A DNA stretch of 64,000 bases from Nitrosopumilus sp. (GCF_025699255.1 NZ_JAILWA010000003.1:1-64000); one strand, 5' to 3'. Counted from the first letter of the stretch, positions 17,262-26,860 are shown. Program-made: numbers and translations. The notes: generated from the letters alone by a model not told the origin.

Positions 17262-18404
17262 CTAATCAACAAATGGTTTTGGATGATCTAAAATTACTTG
17301 AGCAACTTCTGGTCTTAGAATAAACTCAGATGGTGCCTGACCATTTTGAATCATCTCTCGAAGTGCTGTTCCACTGATTTGTTCTTTAACATCATTATCA
17401 TGTGGACATGCTTTAGGAGTAGTATAAGTAAGACATTTCCTGCAGTAGAAGAACGGTGGGAAGAATACCGGAGAGATTTCTAACTCTGGATAATCATCAA
17501 AGATTTTTTGTGCTGCCATTGGGTCATAGAATTTTCCAACACCTGCATGATCTCGTCCAATAATGATATGAGTACAACCATAGTTTTGTCTCATGATTGC
17601 ATGATGTATTGCTTCTTTTGGACCAGCATACTTCATTTGTGTATGTAATGTTCCAAGCTTGCATCTGTTTTCAGGATAGTATAATTTAATCATGGTTTCA
17701 TAGCATTTTACAATCACCTCATCTACAAAGTCGCCAGATTTTTTCTTACCAATTACTGGGTTTACAAATACACCATCACGAGTTGTAATTGATGTTTTTT
17801 GCAGCATTTCGTGTGCTACATGAGGTGGATTTCTGGTTTGGAATGCGCAAATAGTCTTCCATCCAGCATTTGCAAAAGCCTCTCGTGTTTGAGTAGGTGT
17901 TAATCTATTTTTTCTAATTTCAGTATCATTTGGTCTTTGGATATAATCGATTTTTCCACCAACCAAGAAATCTTTCATTGCCATAGTATATGCAACACCT
18001 GGATGTGAAGAATCATTGGTACCGTAGACTCCTTGAGCTGCTTTTTCTTTATCAAAAGTAAATGTTTCATCAACGTGTAACACTGCAACTCCAATTCCAT
18101 CTGGGTTTTGAAGTAGAACATCTTTTGCTTCTTTCATTTTATTTGCAGTTTCTTCATCAACATCTAATACAATCGGAATAGTCCATGCTAAATCATTTGA
18201 TAATCTTCCACGAGATACAACACTTTCAAAGTCTTTTTGTCCTAGAAATCCTTCTAAAGGACTAAAAATTCCATCTGCAATATTTTCAACATCGTTTGCG
18301 ACATCTTCACTAATTGAAATTGAAAATAGTCCTGTAGGATCAATTTTGGAAATTCTGTTTACTAGTACTCCACCATGAGGTTTGATTGAATCAGTTTCTG
18401 ACAT
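17262..18404 (-). CDS. sat: Sulfate adenylyltransferase (ATP sulfurylase)
   Basis: 380 residues of the single-chain ATP-sulfurylase type. It has [16 protein letters not shown] (nucleotide-binding QxRNPxH), [11 protein letters not shown] and the C-terminal cysteine cluster [16 protein letters not shown], which binds zinc in related enzymes. It activates sulfate with ATP to APS. It sits 13 bases downstream of cysH in the same direction, giving an assimilatory sulfate-reduction unit. Confidence 0.94.
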   Translation of the reverse strand: MSETDSIKPHGGVLVNRISKIDPTGLFSISISEDVANDVENIADGIFSPLEGFLGQKDFESVVSRGRLSNDLAWTIPIVLDVDEETANKMKEAKDVLLQNPDGIGVAVLHVDETFTFDKEKAAQGVYGTNDSSHPGVAYTMAMKDFLVGGKIDYIQRPNDTEIRKNRLTPTQTREAFANAGWKTICAFQTRNPPHVAHEMLQKTSITTRDGVFVNPVIGKKKSGDFVDEVIVKCYETMIKLYYPENRCKLGTLHTQMKYAGPKEAIHHAIMRQNYGCTHIIIGRDHAGVGKFYDPMAAQKIFDDYPELEISPVFFPPFFYCRKCLTYTTPKACPHDNDVKEQISGTALREMIQNGQAPSEFILRPEVAQVILDHPKPFVD

Positions 18405-18417
18405 GATAAATCAACAA

Positions 18418-19131
18418 TCAAGGGTCTATATGAAGGCCACACTCTTTGTTGCCTCCTTGTTCCCACCACCATCTTCCTGCACGAATATCCTCTCCAGGTT
18501 TTATTGCTCTTGTACATGGTTCACACCCTATACTTGGAAAGCCTTTGTCAAGTAGACTGTTGTATGGCAAATTATTTTTTTTAATATATTCTTGAATCTG
18601 ATCCCAAGTCCAATCTACAATCGGATTAATCTTTAGAATTCCTCCATGCCCATGATCTAGTTGAAAGATTGTAACATTTTGGCGATTTTGGGTCTGCTCC
18701 CTTCTTAAACCGGTAATCCAACCATCCAAAGTATTCAGCATCTTATTCATTGGGTGAACTTTACGAATTTCACAACAAAGCTTCCTGTTTTCAACACTAT
18801 CATAGAACAGATTCATTCCTTTATCACGAACCATCTCTTCTACTTCTTTTGTGTCAGGAAATAGTACTTCGATTGAAATATTGTATTTCTTACTTACAAC
18901 ATCAATGATATCATAAGTTTCCTGTGGCAATCTTCCTGTATCTAGGGTGAAAAATCTAAAGTTTGGATTTATTTTTAACATTATATCCATCACAACAGCA
19001 TCTTCAGCACCAAAGCTGGATGCTTTTGCAACTTTTGGATGAAGATTGTCTGAAACCCATTGTAAGACTTCTTCAGTTGTTTTAATTTTTGAGTTTAATT
19101 CATCTACTTGTTCTTGGGTAAATTTTGTCAC
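18418..19131 (-). CDS. cysH: Assimilatory adenylylsulfate (APS) reductase
   Basis: 237 residues from a GTG start. SSFGAEDAVVMDIM and TLDTGRLPQETYD form the PP-loop-like nucleotide site. Cys119-Cys120 and Cys203/Cys206 make the CC...CxxC set that binds a [4Fe-4S] cluster in APS-specific reductases. The catalytic Cys231 is in ECGLHI close to the end. It reduces APS to sulfite using thioredoxin. Upstream of sat; probable shared operon. Confidence 0.92.
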   Translation of the reverse strand: MTKFTQEQVDELNSKIKTTEEVLQWVSDNLHPKVAKASSFGAEDAVVMDIMLKINPNFRFFTLDTGRLPQETYDIIDVVSKKYNISIEVLFPDTKEVEEMVRDKGMNLFYDSVENRKLCCEIRKVHPMNKMLNTLDGWITGLRREQTQNRQNVTIFQLDHGHGGILKINPIVDWTWDQIQEYIKKNNLPYNSLLDKGFPSIGCEPCTRAIKPGEDIRAGRWWWEQGGNKECGLHIDP

Positions 19132-19215
19132 GATTTCAGTATGATTATTTCTTTTATATTGATTACCCGAAATTTTATCCTAAATTATAAACAAGTATTA
19201 TTCAAAATAGAAAAT

Positions 19216-20328
19216 ATGGATGAAATATCATATGTTGTAGTTTTTCCATCTAAATTTTCAAAAAATAAAATCCCACAATTAATCACAAATATTAAAAAAA
19301 TTCTCAAAATAAAAAATCAAGAGTTTAAATCTGTTAAACGTGATGGAGACATAATTTTAGTTCATGCAAATGATCCTGTGTTTGCATCATCAGCCATCAA
19401 TTTACTTTTTGGGATAGAAAAAACTGCTATTGCAAGACAAGCAAAGAATGATTTTCAAAATATCATATCTGAAATTACATCTATTGGTGGTAATTTACTC
19501 TTGAAAGGGGAAAAATTCCTAGTCAAAGTTGAAGGAATCGCAAAAGGATTTGTTACAAAGGATGTAGAAATTGCTGCAACATCAAACATTATAGAAAAAA
19601 AAGTAAATTTGGGTGCACAACCAGGAACAGATGAAAATTTTGATAAATTACTATACACATATCTTACAAAAAATAATGCATACATCTGTATTTTTTTAGA
19701 TATGGGTAAAGGAGGAATTCCATATCAATCACAAAAAGAAAAAACAATTTGTGCAATATATGATGAAATTTCAGCAGTTTCTTGTTATGAAACTATCAAA
19801 CAAGGATATGATACAAAAATTATAGTTTGTTACAGACAAAAATCAGAAATAATGAATCTTGCAAAGATAGTTAATCAAATTATTCCAAGATTAGTACAAG
19901 AAAAAATGGATATTGAATTCTTGCAAATTAAAATCAATCCTAACGGAATAAAAAATTATTTAATTTTTGTAAATACGGTATTAGAGATCTTATTACATTA
20001 TACTAACAATCGTATATCATTAGCATTATCTCCACTAGTTTTTTCATCAGACTTTATTGATCATTCATTAAAACAAGTGTTTGAAAAAAAGAAAATTCCA
20101 ATTCTTCCATTATCTGGGATAGATTCCAGTTTGTTTCATGAAGCAAAAGAAATAGGGTTGGAAAAAAATTTGAAAAAATTAGAAAAAATAGTCACTATTT
20201 CAACAAACGAAATACCCTCATTTTCAAAAAAAGATGTTGAATCTGCACTCAAAACGAAGAAAAAGATCACGATTCAGATTGGTCCAAATAATGTTCATGA
20301 TATTTTAGATTCTCTAGAGAATCATTGA
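19216..20328 (+). CDS. ThiI-like THUMP-domain protein with degenerate PP-loop
   Basis: 370 residues from the ATG at 19216; longer starts would run into cysH. The N-terminal half matches the ferredoxin-like plus THUMP region of ThiI (VKVEGIAKGFVTKDVEIAA). The C-terminal half should be the adenylating PP-loop domain. Where ThiI has SGGxDSP, this protein reads DMGKGGIPYQSQ, and the following strand (YDTKIIVCYRQ) is retained. There is no rhodanese domain. It is next to sulfur-assimilation genes but divergent from them. It may bind tRNA without thiolating it. Confidence 0.6.
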   Translation: MDEISYVVVFPSKFSKNKIPQLITNIKKILKIKNQEFKSVKRDGDIILVHANDPVFASSAINLLFGIEKTAIARQAKNDFQNIISEITSIGGNLLLKGEKFLVKVEGIAKGFVTKDVEIAATSNIIEKKVNLGAQPGTDENFDKLLYTYLTKNNAYICIFLDMGKGGIPYQSQKEKTICAIYDEISAVSCYETIKQGYDTKIIVCYRQKSEIMNLAKIVNQIIPRLVQEKMDIEFLQIKINPNGIKNYLIFVNTVLEILLHYTNNRISLALSPLVFSSDFIDHSLKQVFEKKKIPILPLSGIDSSLFHEAKEIGLEKNLKKLEKIVTISTNEIPSFSKKDVESALKTKKKITIQIGPNNVHDILDSLENH

Positions 20329-20358
20329 GAATTTAAACAGCATATTTGGTTTGATATT

Positions 20359-21594
20359 GTGCTCAAAATAGGAGAATTCATCTATCCGTGGGGAAGTGGT
20401 CATTATTCTCGAATGATGAGGCTAAATGAGGTTTTAGGCGAATATGTCAAAGAAGAGTTTGAGATTCATTTCTCAAGCAAAGATCACGTGTATGAAAAAC
20501 TATTAAAAAAATTCCCTGATCAGAAAGAAAAAATTCACGAGATTTTGATGCCAACACCAATTGATGGTAAGTTTGGTCCAAGTGTTTCAATGTCTTTGAT
20601 GAATTTGTTACTTCCAATATCAAAAAACCCTCCACTAGTTAGGCAAATTGCAAATTATTTGAAAGAAGAAAGAAAACTCTACAACAAAGAAAAATTTGAT
20701 TTGGTAATTAATGATGGAGATATGGGGTCAAATATTTTAGCAAAGAATAGAAATATTCCAAGTTTATTTGTAACAAATCAATTTCGACCTAAACTATACA
20801 ATTCTAGATCCTATCTTTATCCATCGCTCATTTTTGTTGCAAAGCAAATTGCCAAAGCATCAAAAATTCTTGTTGCAGATTCACCACCACCATATACAAT
20901 GTGTGAATATAATTTGAATTTCATTAAAGAGGTAGAAGAAAAAATATCTTATGTAGGTCATTTTACAAATAGTATAAAAATTAAAAAAGAAAGTGATTCA
21001 AATCTTGAAAAATTAGTTAAAAATAATGAATTTGGGTATTGGATGAGAACCGGAAATAAATCAACTAATGATGGTACTGGTCAGAGATATGAAAAAGTAT
21101 TTCAACAAGATGAAATGAGAAATGAAAAAAGAATTATTTCACATGCAAGAAATGATCCTAACATAAATTCGGTGGTTGGAAAAGATGGAAAACAATATTC
21201 AATTACAGAAGCGTTAGAGAAAAATATTGATTGGATTCAGATTGATATTGGTTTTCTTTCAGAACAGGAAAAAGATACAATTTTGAATTTATGTAAATAT
21301 GCAGTTGTGAATGGTTCTCATACAGTAATGGGTGAGATTATGGGTGGAAAATCAAAGCCAATAATTGGAATTCCAATTTATGATGAGCATACTAACAATA
21401 TTAGATGGGCCGAAGAAAAGAATCTAGGCATATTAGCCATTAAAGCAAATGATGTGATCAAAGGCATATCAAAAATTAAAGAAAATTATCAAGAATTTGA
21501 GGATAGTTTGAAAGAATTCTCAAAGAATTTTGTTCCTAATGGAGCAGAAAATTCAGCAAAAATTGCTGCTGATACACTAGAGGAAAAGAGATAA
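20359..21594 (+). CDS. GT-B fold glycosyltransferase
   Basis: 411 residues from a GTG start. The N-terminus has FIYPWGSGHYSRMMRLNEV, the G-x-GH-x-x-R loop of GT-B enzymes that act on nucleotide sugars. The C-terminal domain has AVVNGSHTVMGEIMGGKSKPIIGIP, the donor-binding H-x7-E pattern of MGT/UGT-like transferases. An insert (about 225-270) is highly charged. Substrate unknown. 30 bases after the ThiI-like gene. Confidence 0.72.
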   Translation: MLKIGEFIYPWGSGHYSRMMRLNEVLGEYVKEEFEIHFSSKDHVYEKLLKKFPDQKEKIHEILMPTPIDGKFGPSVSMSLMNLLLPISKNPPLVRQIANYLKEERKLYNKEKFDLVINDGDMGSNILAKNRNIPSLFVTNQFRPKLYNSRSYLYPSLIFVAKQIAKASKILVADSPPPYTMCEYNLNFIKEVEEKISYVGHFTNSIKIKKESDSNLEKLVKNNEFGYWMRTGNKSTNDGTGQRYEKVFQQDEMRNEKRIISHARNDPNINSVVGKDGKQYSITEALEKNIDWIQIDIGFLSEQEKDTILNLCKYAVVNGSHTVMGEIMGGKSKPIIGIPIYDEHTNNIRWAEEKNLGILAIKANDVIKGISKIKENYQEFEDSLKEFSKNFVPNGAENSAKIAADTLEEKR

Positions 21595-21604
21595 TACATT
21601 ATTT

Positions 21605-21697
21605 TGATCATTTTGTTCGTCTGGCACGCGGGATTTCGATGGGCGAACGGACCGAAAGGGATGATGAAAAAATCCGCGTGTCGGACTCTATCGATCA
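21605..21697 (+). ncRNA. Structured RNA candidate, GC-rich in an AT-rich gap
   Basis: A 13-bp continuous helix pairs 21619-21631 (GTCTGGCACGCGG) with 21674-21686. It continues as 4 bp (21633-21636 with 21670-21673) past one bulged G. An outer TGATC/GATCA helix joins 21605-21609 and 21693-21697. Two pairs are G-U wobbles on the plus strand and would be A-C mismatches on the other, so plus is preferred. The 33-base apical region contains ATGATGA, like a C box, but no D box. It does not look like tRNA, 5S, SRP or RNase P RNA. It could also be a leader of the gene at 21747. Confidence 0.55.
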
Positions 21698-21746
21698 TTT
21701 AAGATTGTGGGAACGCTTTTATGGAAAAAATTAAGCCAGAACATCA

Positions 21747-22061
21747 GTGCCTAACTGTCCAGAATGTACATCACGAGAAAAAAAGAAAATAGAAGCAAAA
21801 TACATAGAAGATTTTCCTGAAGAAGAAGATAGAAGTAGAGATGCTTTATTCAAATTATTTGATGAAATTGACATTCCAATGAAAATGGATGAGAAGAATA
21901 GAAGACATTTCATTTGTAAAAGATGTGGCTTATACGCTACAAGAGAAGAAATTTCAGATATCAGATTCAAATTAAATCAAAAAGAGAGAACACGTGATGA
22001 CAAACATGATGACTATCTAGAATGGTGGTCAAAAAGTAAAAAAGAAAAAGCTGAAAATTAG
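21747..22061 (+). CDS. Conserved small zinc-binding protein
   Basis: 104 residues from a GTG start. CPEC (residues 4-7) and CKRC (around 58-61) form a split four-cysteine zinc site. The rest is strongly charged and helical (REKKKIEAKY, EEEDRSRDAL, KQKERTRDDKHDD). No known catalytic domain. 12 bases before the next gene, so probably co-transcribed. Confidence 0.7.
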   Translation: MPNCPECTSREKKKIEAKYIEDFPEEEDRSRDALFKLFDEIDIPMKMDEKNRRHFICKRCGLYATREEISDIRFKLNQKERTRDDKHDDYLEWWSKSKKEKAEN

Positions 22062-22073
22062 AGTGGATTTACC

Positions 22074-22475
22074 ATGGTAAAAAAGAAAGAAGACGAAATT
22101 CCAGAATGGGTTACTGACGAAATTCAGAATGCAAAATTTAAGAAACCTGAAGAGCTAAAAAAACAAGGATATATTTTAGAATTTTATTACGAAGATAACA
22201 AAATTGATGTTCAATTGTATGATCCTGTAGAAGATGGACGACATATTGTAACTATGGATGTTCCAAAGACAATCAAGATGGATGATTTGTTAAAGGGTGA
22301 AGTTTATGAATTTGTATTTGACCAACATAAAGCTCCATTAAGTAAAAAAGTATCAGAATTTCTAGAAAAAGAAAAAGAAATTGATATGAAAGCAATTTAT
22401 CAATTTGATTTAAAATCACTAGAATTGTTAGATGTAGGCTCAAGTGAAACTACAGATGACGATAGTGAAGAATAA
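22074..22475 (+). CDS. Conserved hypothetical acidic protein
   Basis: 133 residues, acidic, ending in Asp/Glu runs (ETTDDDSEE). The central part alternates beta strands (YILEFYYEDNKIDVQLYDP) and amphipathic helices. No Cys, no signal peptide, no motif that I know. Follows the zinc protein at 12 bases. Function unknown. Confidence 0.65.
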   Translation: MVKKKEDEIPEWVTDEIQNAKFKKPEELKKQGYILEFYYEDNKIDVQLYDPVEDGRHIVTMDVPKTIKMDDLLKGEVYEFVFDQHKAPLSKKVSEFLEKEKEIDMKAIYQFDLKSLELLDVGSSETTDDDSEE

Positions 22476-22477
22476 TC

Positions 22478-23272
22478 TTATTTTATAGAATCTAATTGTT
22501 TTTTGAATGCTTTTCCTAAGATAGGGTTGATCAAATAAGGAAATGTAGTTTTGAACCAAACTGCACCTCTAACTACAGTCGGTACAATGATTTCTAATCT
22601 AGAAGAATTTGCAGCCTTCAAAATAGCTTTTGCAACAGTTTTAGAACTAAGTGAAGTTGGAGAAAATTTTGGCATTTTTTCAAATGAAGGATGTTCAAAG
22701 AAATTTGTTCTAACCATAATTGGACTAACAACAGTTATTCCAACTCCAGAATTTTTTAGTTCATGTTTCAGGCCTTCTGAAAATCCCAACATTGCAAATT
22801 TTGATGCACAATATGAAGCAATTCCTGGTAAACCAAAGCTTGCAGCAACTGAAGCAACATTAACTATATGACCAGATTTTTTTTCTAACATTGACGGAAG
22901 AAAATTTTTAATGCAATAAATCATTCCAAAATAATTTGTTTCCATCTGTGATTCTATATCATCAATACTTAGATCTGATACAGAACCATATATTGCAAAA
23001 CCTGCATTATTAACTAAAATATCTACAGAGTTAAATTTCTCTAAAACCAATTTTGACATTTCTTTAACTTGTTCTTTATTTGATACATCACATTGACATA
23101 CAAGTGTAACAACATTGAATTTTTTTAATTCATCTGCAACTTGTTCAAGTTTTTCTTTGGTTCTTGAAACTAAAACTATGTTAGCACCTTGTTTTGCAAA
23201 TTCTATTGCAGTATCTTTACCAATTCCGGATGATGCGCCAGTGATTAAAACAACTTGATTTTTGAATTTCAC
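22478..23272 (-). CDS. Short-chain dehydrogenase/reductase
   Basis: 264 residues of the classical SDR family. LITGASSGIGKDTA is the TGxxxGxG cofactor loop. NNAGFAIYG, the serine region NVASVAAS and YCASKFA (YxxxK) are the catalytic elements. An Arg after the second strand (SRTKEK) suggests NADPH. A hydrophobic C-terminal part (VVRGAVWFKTTFPYLINPIL) resembles DHRS7-like membrane-associated SDRs. Substrate unknown. Confidence 0.85.
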   Translation of the reverse strand: MKFKNQVVLITGASSGIGKDTAIEFAKQGANIVLVSRTKEKLEQVADELKKFNVVTLVCQCDVSNKEQVKEMSKLVLEKFNSVDILVNNAGFAIYGSVSDLSIDDIESQMETNYFGMIYCIKNFLPSMLEKKSGHIVNVASVAASFGLPGIASYCASKFAMLGFSEGLKHELKNSGVGITVVSPIMVRTNFFEHPSFEKMPKFSPTSLSSKTVAKAILKAANSSRLEIIVPTVVRGAVWFKTTFPYLINPILGKAFKKQLDSIK

Positions 23273-23359
23273 AACTCAAAAAAAATTGTTTTTAGATAAA
23301 GTGGTTTCTATTAGGTATTTTTTGTATATAAACAACAAATTAGACTGAGATTTAAGAAA

Positions 23360-23845
23360 TTATTTTTCATGTAATTTTCCAATTATAGCACCAGCTAAGT
23401 GAATCATTCCTAAAATTATCAATGACCCCAATAAATGGACTAAAACTGATACCTCGAAATTAGATAATTGAGGTGCTTCATTACTTACAATAAACCAGAA
23501 TATAGGCTCAAAAATCGGTTTAACCCAATTGTTTCCTGCAAGTCCTAGAAAAATTGTCAAACTTCCGATTGTTTTAGAACCTAAGAAAAAAGCAACATAT
23601 GGATTTTGATAATTCTTTTTTACATCATAAATAATTACCATAACTCCAAAAACTGAAATGATTGCCCATACAACAAAACTAATTGAATAGATGTTTGTAA
23701 ACAATAGAGTAACTAGAACATTTGCTACAGTAAAGGCAATAGACAAACTGGATACATATCGTGTTTCTTTGTAAGCACCATAACCTGCAACAATAAGCCC
23801 ACTTACTATTGGAAGCAAAGTGATTGGTAAAATTGTTTGTTCCAT
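23360..23845 (-). CDS. Hypothetical polytopic membrane protein
   Basis: 161 residues with about five membrane segments (ILPITLLPIVSGLIVAGYG, LSIAFTVANVLVTLLF, SFVVWAIISVFGVMVIIY, TIGSLTIFLGLAG, VLVHLLGSLIILGMIHLAGAI). A conserved-looking His pair lies in the last segment. No family recognised. Confidence 0.6.
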   Translation of the reverse strand: MEQTILPITLLPIVSGLIVAGYGAYKETRYVSSLSIAFTVANVLVTLLFTNIYSISFVVWAIISVFGVMVIIYDVKKNYQNPYVAFFLGSKTIGSLTIFLGLAGNNWVKPIFEPIFWFIVSNEAPQLSNFEVSVLVHLLGSLIILGMIHLAGAIIGKLHEK

Positions 23846-23892
23846 TAGTCACTTCAGATTATTTTGTTCGGAATATTTATGAAAAGTTGATT

Positions 23893-24252
23893 TCATTTTT
23901 TTGTTTCTTTTCTTCTAGTAATTTCCCCATCAACTTCTTGAAAAAGTCTCTCTAATTCTGTTAAAGAAAATCCAATTTTGTCATTTGGCATCAAATTCTT
24001 AATTAATTGAGGATGTTTTTCTGTTCTTTTTCTAGTGTCTTTGATTTCTTGTCTTAATTGAGATAATTCATCATCTGTTTTTTTCTCTAATGAATCTATA
24101 ATTTTGTCTATATTTTTTTTCATAGTTTTTCGTGCTTTATCAGTTTCTTTTGTTAATTCAAGAAATGATACTCCTGTAAATTTCATTTTTTGTTCCCAAA
24201 ATGATTTATCTTCATCAGATTCTTCTTTTTTCTTTTTCAAAAAATCAAACAT
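23893..24252 (-). CDS. Hypothetical charged coiled-coil protein
   Basis: 119 residues, very rich in Lys/Glu, starting MFDFLKKKKEESDE and with a probable coiled coil from residue 35 to 80. There is no signal peptide, membrane segment or Cys. Function unknown. Confidence 0.6.
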   Translation of the reverse strand: MFDFLKKKKEESDEDKSFWEQKMKFTGVSFLELTKETDKARKTMKKNIDKIIDSLEKKTDDELSQLRQEIKDTRKRTEKHPQLIKNLMPNDKIGFSLTELERLFQEVDGEITRRKETKK

Positions 24253-24304
24253 TAAGTAAAATACGAATACTCACAAGATAAGCATTACGTATGCTAATTT
24301 GAAA

Positions 24305-24496
24305 TCATTTTGTTTTATCAATATCAATATGACAAATATCTCTTAGATAGTTTCTATATCTTTCATGTTTAGTATGACAGTCAGAACACAAATCAATGCT
24401 GTGAGGTTTGCCATTTTCATCAGGTGCCTCAACTATATGATGTTCAGTTAATTCAACTCCCTTTTGTTGACACATAGGGCATTGTCCAATATGCAT
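24305..24496 (-). CDS. Small HNH-like zinc protein
   Basis: 63 residues. CPMC at 7-10 and CSDC at 37-40 flank ELTEHHIVEAP, giving the C-x2-C...HH...C-x2-C arrangement of HNH nuclease folds. CHTKHERYRN follows as in HNH domains. It is shorter than most HNH enzymes but contains the core. Nuclease activity is an inference. Confidence 0.65.
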   Translation of the reverse strand: MHIGQCPMCQQKGVELTEHHIVEAPDENGKPHSIDLCSDCHTKHERYRNYLRDICHIDIDKTK

Positions 24497-24585
24497 AATT
24501 TTTATGATTAGAACTAAGAATTAAGAATTTTGTAAAGATGATTTAAATCAGATATTCTTATAAAATGAATTTCATATTTGAAACT

Positions 24586-26001
24586 ATGCCATCTTATGAT
24601 TTATTGCTGAAAGAGAGATATGAATCAATTCGTTCACAACTAGTTTCTTTAAAGTCTACAATATCATTACTAAAGCACAATTATTGGACAATATATTCAA
24701 ATTTTTCTTCAAAGAATACTGTACCACCTTTCATATTTCCAACAATGACTTTCTCAACTCTTGAAGATTATTTAGAAAAATTAATTTTAAATTGTTTAGC
24801 ATCAGATCCAACAAAAAATATTTCAAAAATATTTAGTTCACAAAATGAATTATCCGATAGGTCAAATGAATTATTGACTGAAATTGTTAGAATGTATACA
24901 TCGTTAACACAAAGGATAGCAGGAACAGGATTGATGAATCAAATTGAAACACATAGTATTTCACAATTTGAACAGGGTACATCTATCAAATCTTATCAGG
25001 CGGTTGATGCATTATCTTATGATCTTGTAAACAGAATATTAGGAAAAAAATGGATGACAGATAATTCGTATATTCCATTTTCAATTTTTGATTATGAGGG
25101 ATATTCAATGAATCCTTTAAGCTATGTAGCAACTTTACCATATCCTGATACATTTCGAAGTAGATTTTGGCCTGTTATGGCACACGAAATTTCACATATA
25201 CTAGTATATACTGAAGTTCAAAAACTTTCAAAGAAAAAATTGGAAACTATACGAGAACCAAAATCTTTAGGAGAATTATTATTTTATTCAATAGAAGAAT
25301 TATTAGATATTCTAAAATTAAGACATGATGAAAATAACAGTAATACTGCATATAGTCAAATTACGGAATTATTTTGTGATATAATTGCGACATATACATG
25401 TCCAATTTTATTTATTACTGGAACACTCAATCTTCGTCATTATTTGGAACCAGAACAACATAGTTTGCTACAAGCGTTACAAATTGCTACTCATCCGCCA
25501 TCAGATTCAAGGATAATTGCAATGAAAACTGTCCTGGATCGAAATAAAATTTTGAAAAATGATTCTATTTTCCAAGAATATGCAGAATCAGTGTTGGATC
25601 TTAATAATGAAAAGAATTCCAAATTGATTGATTTGAATTCATTTCTATTTCTTACAGAATATAATGAATTTGCTGCTAAACTTGCAAACAAAGTTGTAAA
25701 TTATCTAGAAAAATCATCCATACAGGGTTTAAAAAGTTCAGAATGGAAATTGTTGTTGAATGGAACTAGTGATTTACTCGGACGCTCGCCTACAATGGCA
25801 ATGAATATTCTTTGGCAGAAACGACTAAAAACCATCAAAAAGGACACCAAAAAAAGCATGATTCAATATTTTAATTCGAGACATACCGAATTCCAATTAC
25901 TCGAAAATTTCATTAATTCTGCTTATCAATACTATGTTGGAAATATATTTCCAAAAATAGAGGAAAAAGGAAGATATGACGTACGGATTAATACTTGTTA
26001 A
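24586..26001 (+). CDS. Zinc-metallopeptidase-like protein (HExxH)
   Basis: About 471 residues from the ATG at 24586. TCTTATAAA lies at 24553-24562, about 25 bases before it, so a leaderless start here fits better than the ATG at 24565. AHEISH near residue 200 is a HExxH zinc motif, and ELFCDIIA about 60 residues later could give the third ligand. The N-terminal third is helical. The end overlaps the next gene by 26 bases. Family not recognised; proteolytic activity inferred from the motif only. Confidence 0.62.
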   Translation: MPSYDLLLKERYESIRSQLVSLKSTISLLKHNYWTIYSNFSSKNTVPPFIFPTMTFSTLEDYLEKLILNCLASDPTKNISKIFSSQNELSDRSNELLTEIVRMYTSLTQRIAGTGLMNQIETHSISQFEQGTSIKSYQAVDALSYDLVNRILGKKWMTDNSYIPFSIFDYEGYSMNPLSYVATLPYPDTFRSRFWPVMAHEISHILVYTEVQKLSKKKLETIREPKSLGELLFYSIEELLDILKLRHDENNSNTAYSQITELFCDIIATYTCPILFITGTLNLRHYLEPEQHSLLQALQIATHPPSDSRIIAMKTVLDRNKILKNDSIFQEYAESVLDLNNEKNSKLIDLNSFLFLTEYNEFAAKLANKVVNYLEKSSIQGLKSSEWKLLLNGTSDLLGRSPTMAMNILWQKRLKTIKKDTKKSMIQYFNSRHTEFQLLENFINSAYQYYVGNIFPKIEEKGRYDVRINTC

Positions 26002-26290
26002 AGGAATTTCTAATAAAAGAGATCAAACTCTTACATTATTAGATAAGCTTATTGGCGATCAATCTTATAAAAATCAAACAGGAACAGAGATTGAACATGT
26101 TTTTGTAAGTTTTGGTTGGCCAGATATTGTTTTACTAATTAAAGGAGAAAATATAGAATTAATTAAAAATTCAATTATCCGAATTCGTGATTTAGTTGGA
26201 GAACATGGAGATAATCTTGAAACTTCTACAATAATTTGTACTACAATAAGTGAGTTGAAGGATAAAGAAAAAGCACTGTCAAAATTATAA
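25976..26290 (+). CDS. Lrp/AsnC-type ligand-binding (RAM) domain protein
   Basis: 104 residues. The pattern EHVFVSFGWPDIVLLIKGENIELIKNSI corresponds to the beta-alpha-beta RAM domain of Lrp/AsnC regulators (usually G-x-yDivl). The protein has no DNA-binding domain. Stand-alone RAM proteins bind amino acids or modulate partners. The 26-base overlap with the metallopeptidase gene suggests coupled translation and a shared task. Confidence 0.55.
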   Translation: MTYGLILVKGISNKRDQTLTLLDKLIGDQSYKNQTGTEIEHVFVSFGWPDIVLLIKGENIELIKNSIIRIRDLVGEHGDNLETSTIICTTISELKDKEKALSKL

Positions 26291-26335
26291 ACAGTATTTT
26301 ATCCAGACTAAAAATAAATATTGAAAAAGATCTAA

Positions 26336-26860
26336 TTACTTTTTCAATATATTTTTGGTATTTTGTTTTATTAGTTTATAGATTGTTTTCTTACCATGTT
26401 TTTCACGTGCTATTAAATCAGCAACATGTAGTCTCCATAGATAAGCAGATTCTGTGTTTCTATTTCTTTTTGTCTTTTTTCCAACTTGTTCAGCTGTTAA
26501 ACCATTAGGAGATGTAGCAAGTGCTCTCAATGTTTTTTCATATGTACTAAATGATCTTTTAGCTTCGGCATTTTTTTGCATCTGAGATGTTATTGAATTA
26601 AGAGTAGAAGAAAGTGTTTTGCTTGTCTGAATTGTCCAAGGATTAGCATTTCTATCATACACACTTAACATACTGTTGGATGCAGGAGATGTATCACGAA
26701 TAAGTGACGAATTTATAGAATTTTGTGTAGTTAACATATTGTCTTTTATTTCTGTCATTATGTTTCGTAATTCAGAAAGAGTCTTTTCTTGTTTTCCTAA
26801 ACGAGTTTTTATCAATTTTATCTCATTTTGAAGTTTTTGAGATGTAGTATTGTGTCGCAT
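26336..26860 (-). CDS. Coiled-coil/winged-helix DNA-binding protein
   Basis: 174 residues from ATG 26860. A TATA-like ATTTATATAC centred about 30 bases upstream favours leaderless translation from it rather than the TTG at 26872. Residues 5-50 form a coiled coil (KLQNEIKLIKTRLGKQEKTL). The C-terminal 75 residues look like a winged helix (ALATSPNGLTAEQVGKKTKRN, then AYLWRLHVADLIAREKHGKKTIYKL). Such proteins act as dimeric regulators. A 10-base palindrome sits directly upstream of the start. Confidence 0.62.
   Translation of the reverse strand: MRHNTTSQKLQNEIKLIKTRLGKQEKTLSELRNIMTEIKDNMLTTQNSINSSLIRDTSPASNSMLSVYDRNANPWTIQTSKTLSSTLNSITSQMQKNAEAKRSFSTYEKTLRALATSPNGLTAEQVGKKTKRNRNTESAYLWRLHVADLIAREKHGKKTIYKLIKQNTKNILKK

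Noticed and set aside
21605-21697. C/D box guide RNA
   Set aside because: A C-box-like ATGATGA exists, but no matching D box (CTGA) is suitably placed.
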